DNA of 22,531 nt from Mesostigma viride. Taxonomy: Eukaryota; Streptophyta; Mesostigmatophyceae; Mesostigmatales; Mesostigmataceae. The stretch is from contig RPFO01001972.1 in NCBI GenBank assembly GCA_009746045.1, positions 1-22,531 of the forward strand, written 5' to 3'. Numbering within the stretch: position 1 is the stretch's first letter; each line of letters begins with the position of its first letter. Of this stretch, positions 21,949-22,531 are shown piece after piece. Both the position numbers and the translations under genes were made by a program. A model generated the notes under the pieces. It was not told the origin of the DNA. It ran no database searches and saw only the letters and a list, made by a program, of their open reading frames with translations.

Positions 21949-22008
21949 TCTCCCCTCTCTCTCTCTCTCTCCCTCCTCTCTCTCTCCCTCTCTCTCCCTC
22001 TCCCTCTT
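20574..22008 (+). repeat. Long CCCTCT / CT polypyrimidine tract
   Basis: Mostly (CCCTCT)n with frequent CCTCT and CCCT phase slips, changing to (CCCT)n near 21770 and (CT)n from about 21830. From 20647 to 22008 I see no A or G at all, an uninterrupted 1362-nt pyrimidine strand. Open frames of hundreds of codons are by-products. Confidence 0.96.
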
Positions 22009-22066
22009 ACCCCCCCCCTTTTACAAACACCATAATTCTGCCAACGTCACTCTTCCTGGACCGTGT
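22009..22066. other. Short unassigned segment
   Basis: It links the pyrimidine tract to the terminal tandem repeat and contains a C8 run. Nothing else is recognised. Confidence 0.5.
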
Positions 22067-22531
22067 GATAGTTACGCCCGCCGTCGTTTCTTGTCTTACT
22101 GGAAGAGCACATGACCAACATTGGTTGTGCTAGTTACGCCCGCCGTCGTTTCTTTTGCCTTTTCGATGTCGAAATATATCTCGGGAAAGATGCACCCCCG
22201 TCAGTTAACTTGTCATCTTGTAAGCTCAATCTTTCCATGATAGTTACGCCCGCCGTCGTTTCTTTTGCATCTTCGATGTCGAAGTGTTTGTCGTGAAAGT
22301 TGCATCCCCGTCAGCTTCTTGTAAGATCAATGTTTCATGATAGTTACGCCCGCCGTCGTTTCTTTTTTATTTTCGATGTCGAAGAATATGTCGTGAAAGT
22401 TGCAGCGCGTTCGTGTCCATTGTGATCTTGTGATATCAAAGTTTCCCATGATAGTTACGCCCGCCGTCGTTTCTGTTGCTTCTCGTTCGTTTAAAATATC
22501 TAATGAAGTTTTTACCATCGTTCACCTAAAA
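22067..22531 (+). repeat. ~100-110-bp tandem repeat with invariant 23-bp core (five copies)
   Basis: TAGTTACGCCCGCCGTCG followed by TTTCT occurs at 22069, 22131, 22241, 22341 and 22452, identical in all five. Intervals are 62, 110, 100 and 111 bp. The intervening sequence is homologous between the middle copies (TTTTCGATGTCGAA, GTGAAAGTTGCA, CCCCGTCAG, TTGTAAG.TCAAT) but clearly diverged. The first copy is shortened and the last runs off the window. No coding frame is conserved. Confidence 0.9.

Noticed and set aside
22067-22531. CRISPR-like array (23-bp identical repeats with spacers)
   Set aside because: The spacers are homologous to each other and of variable length, and the context is eukaryotic satellite DNA. 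It is a tandem repeat with a conserved core.

Overview
This window looks like repeat-dense, non-coding DNA from a eukaryotic nuclear genome, probably a metazoan. The evidence is the large satellite arrays, a TTAA-target DNA transposon, a long-terminal-inverted-repeat element and kilobase-scale simple sequence. I cannot name the species from sequence alone. I find no protein-coding gene I would defend. Every long open frame is a by-product of a tandem repeat whose period leaves frames open (71-bp satellite, ~30-bp minisatellite, CCCTCT/TTACGC simple repeats). I see no complete tRNA or rRNA and no CRISPR.

Bases 1-15355 form one large, imperfect palindrome. From the outside in, each arm has the same parts: a piece of a TTAA-type transposon (1-569 and 14791-15355), a ~30-bp minisatellite rich in GCATGCATGC (570-1217 and 14018-14790), a ~280-bp single-copy spacer (1218-1496 and 13741-14017), and a 71-bp satellite. 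The left satellite is huge (1497-10148, about 122 units). The right one is small and inverted (12701-13740, about 15 units). Orientation flips at a single point, 12696-12700, at a shared 5-mer ATGTA. The unit order of the small inverted array matches both the outer and the inner end of the big one and skips about 7.5 kb between them.

A 1892-bp non-autonomous element (10149-12040) with 12-bp terminal inverted repeats and a TTAA duplication sits inside the satellite. An uninterrupted paralogue of its target survives near 4660-4950. The same element family, diverged but collinear at a nearly constant offset (~4035 bp), forms 14969-16072. This makes the outer palindrome arms copies of that element too, and the left one is cut by the window edge.

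Right of the palindrome are ~520 bp of unassigned DNA, then a ~1.93-kb element with ~250-bp inverted termini (16601-18531). It carries a tRNA T-arm/B-box-like sequence just inside its left terminus. Next come two and a bit copies of a ~370-bp tandem repeat (18711-19538), each with a short pyrimidine tract. These run into 2.5 kb of simple sequence: CCCTCT/CT tracts, a 59-unit TTACGC hexamer array, and an uninterrupted 1362-nt pyrimidine run. The window ends with five tandem copies of a ~100-110-bp repeat whose 23-bp core is invariant.

No genes cooperate here. The interest is in how the structure was built: transposition, microhomology-linked inversion, array expansion and hexamer amplification. 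All alignments were made by eye, so boundaries are good to a few bases where a junction is quoted and to tens of bases elsewhere.
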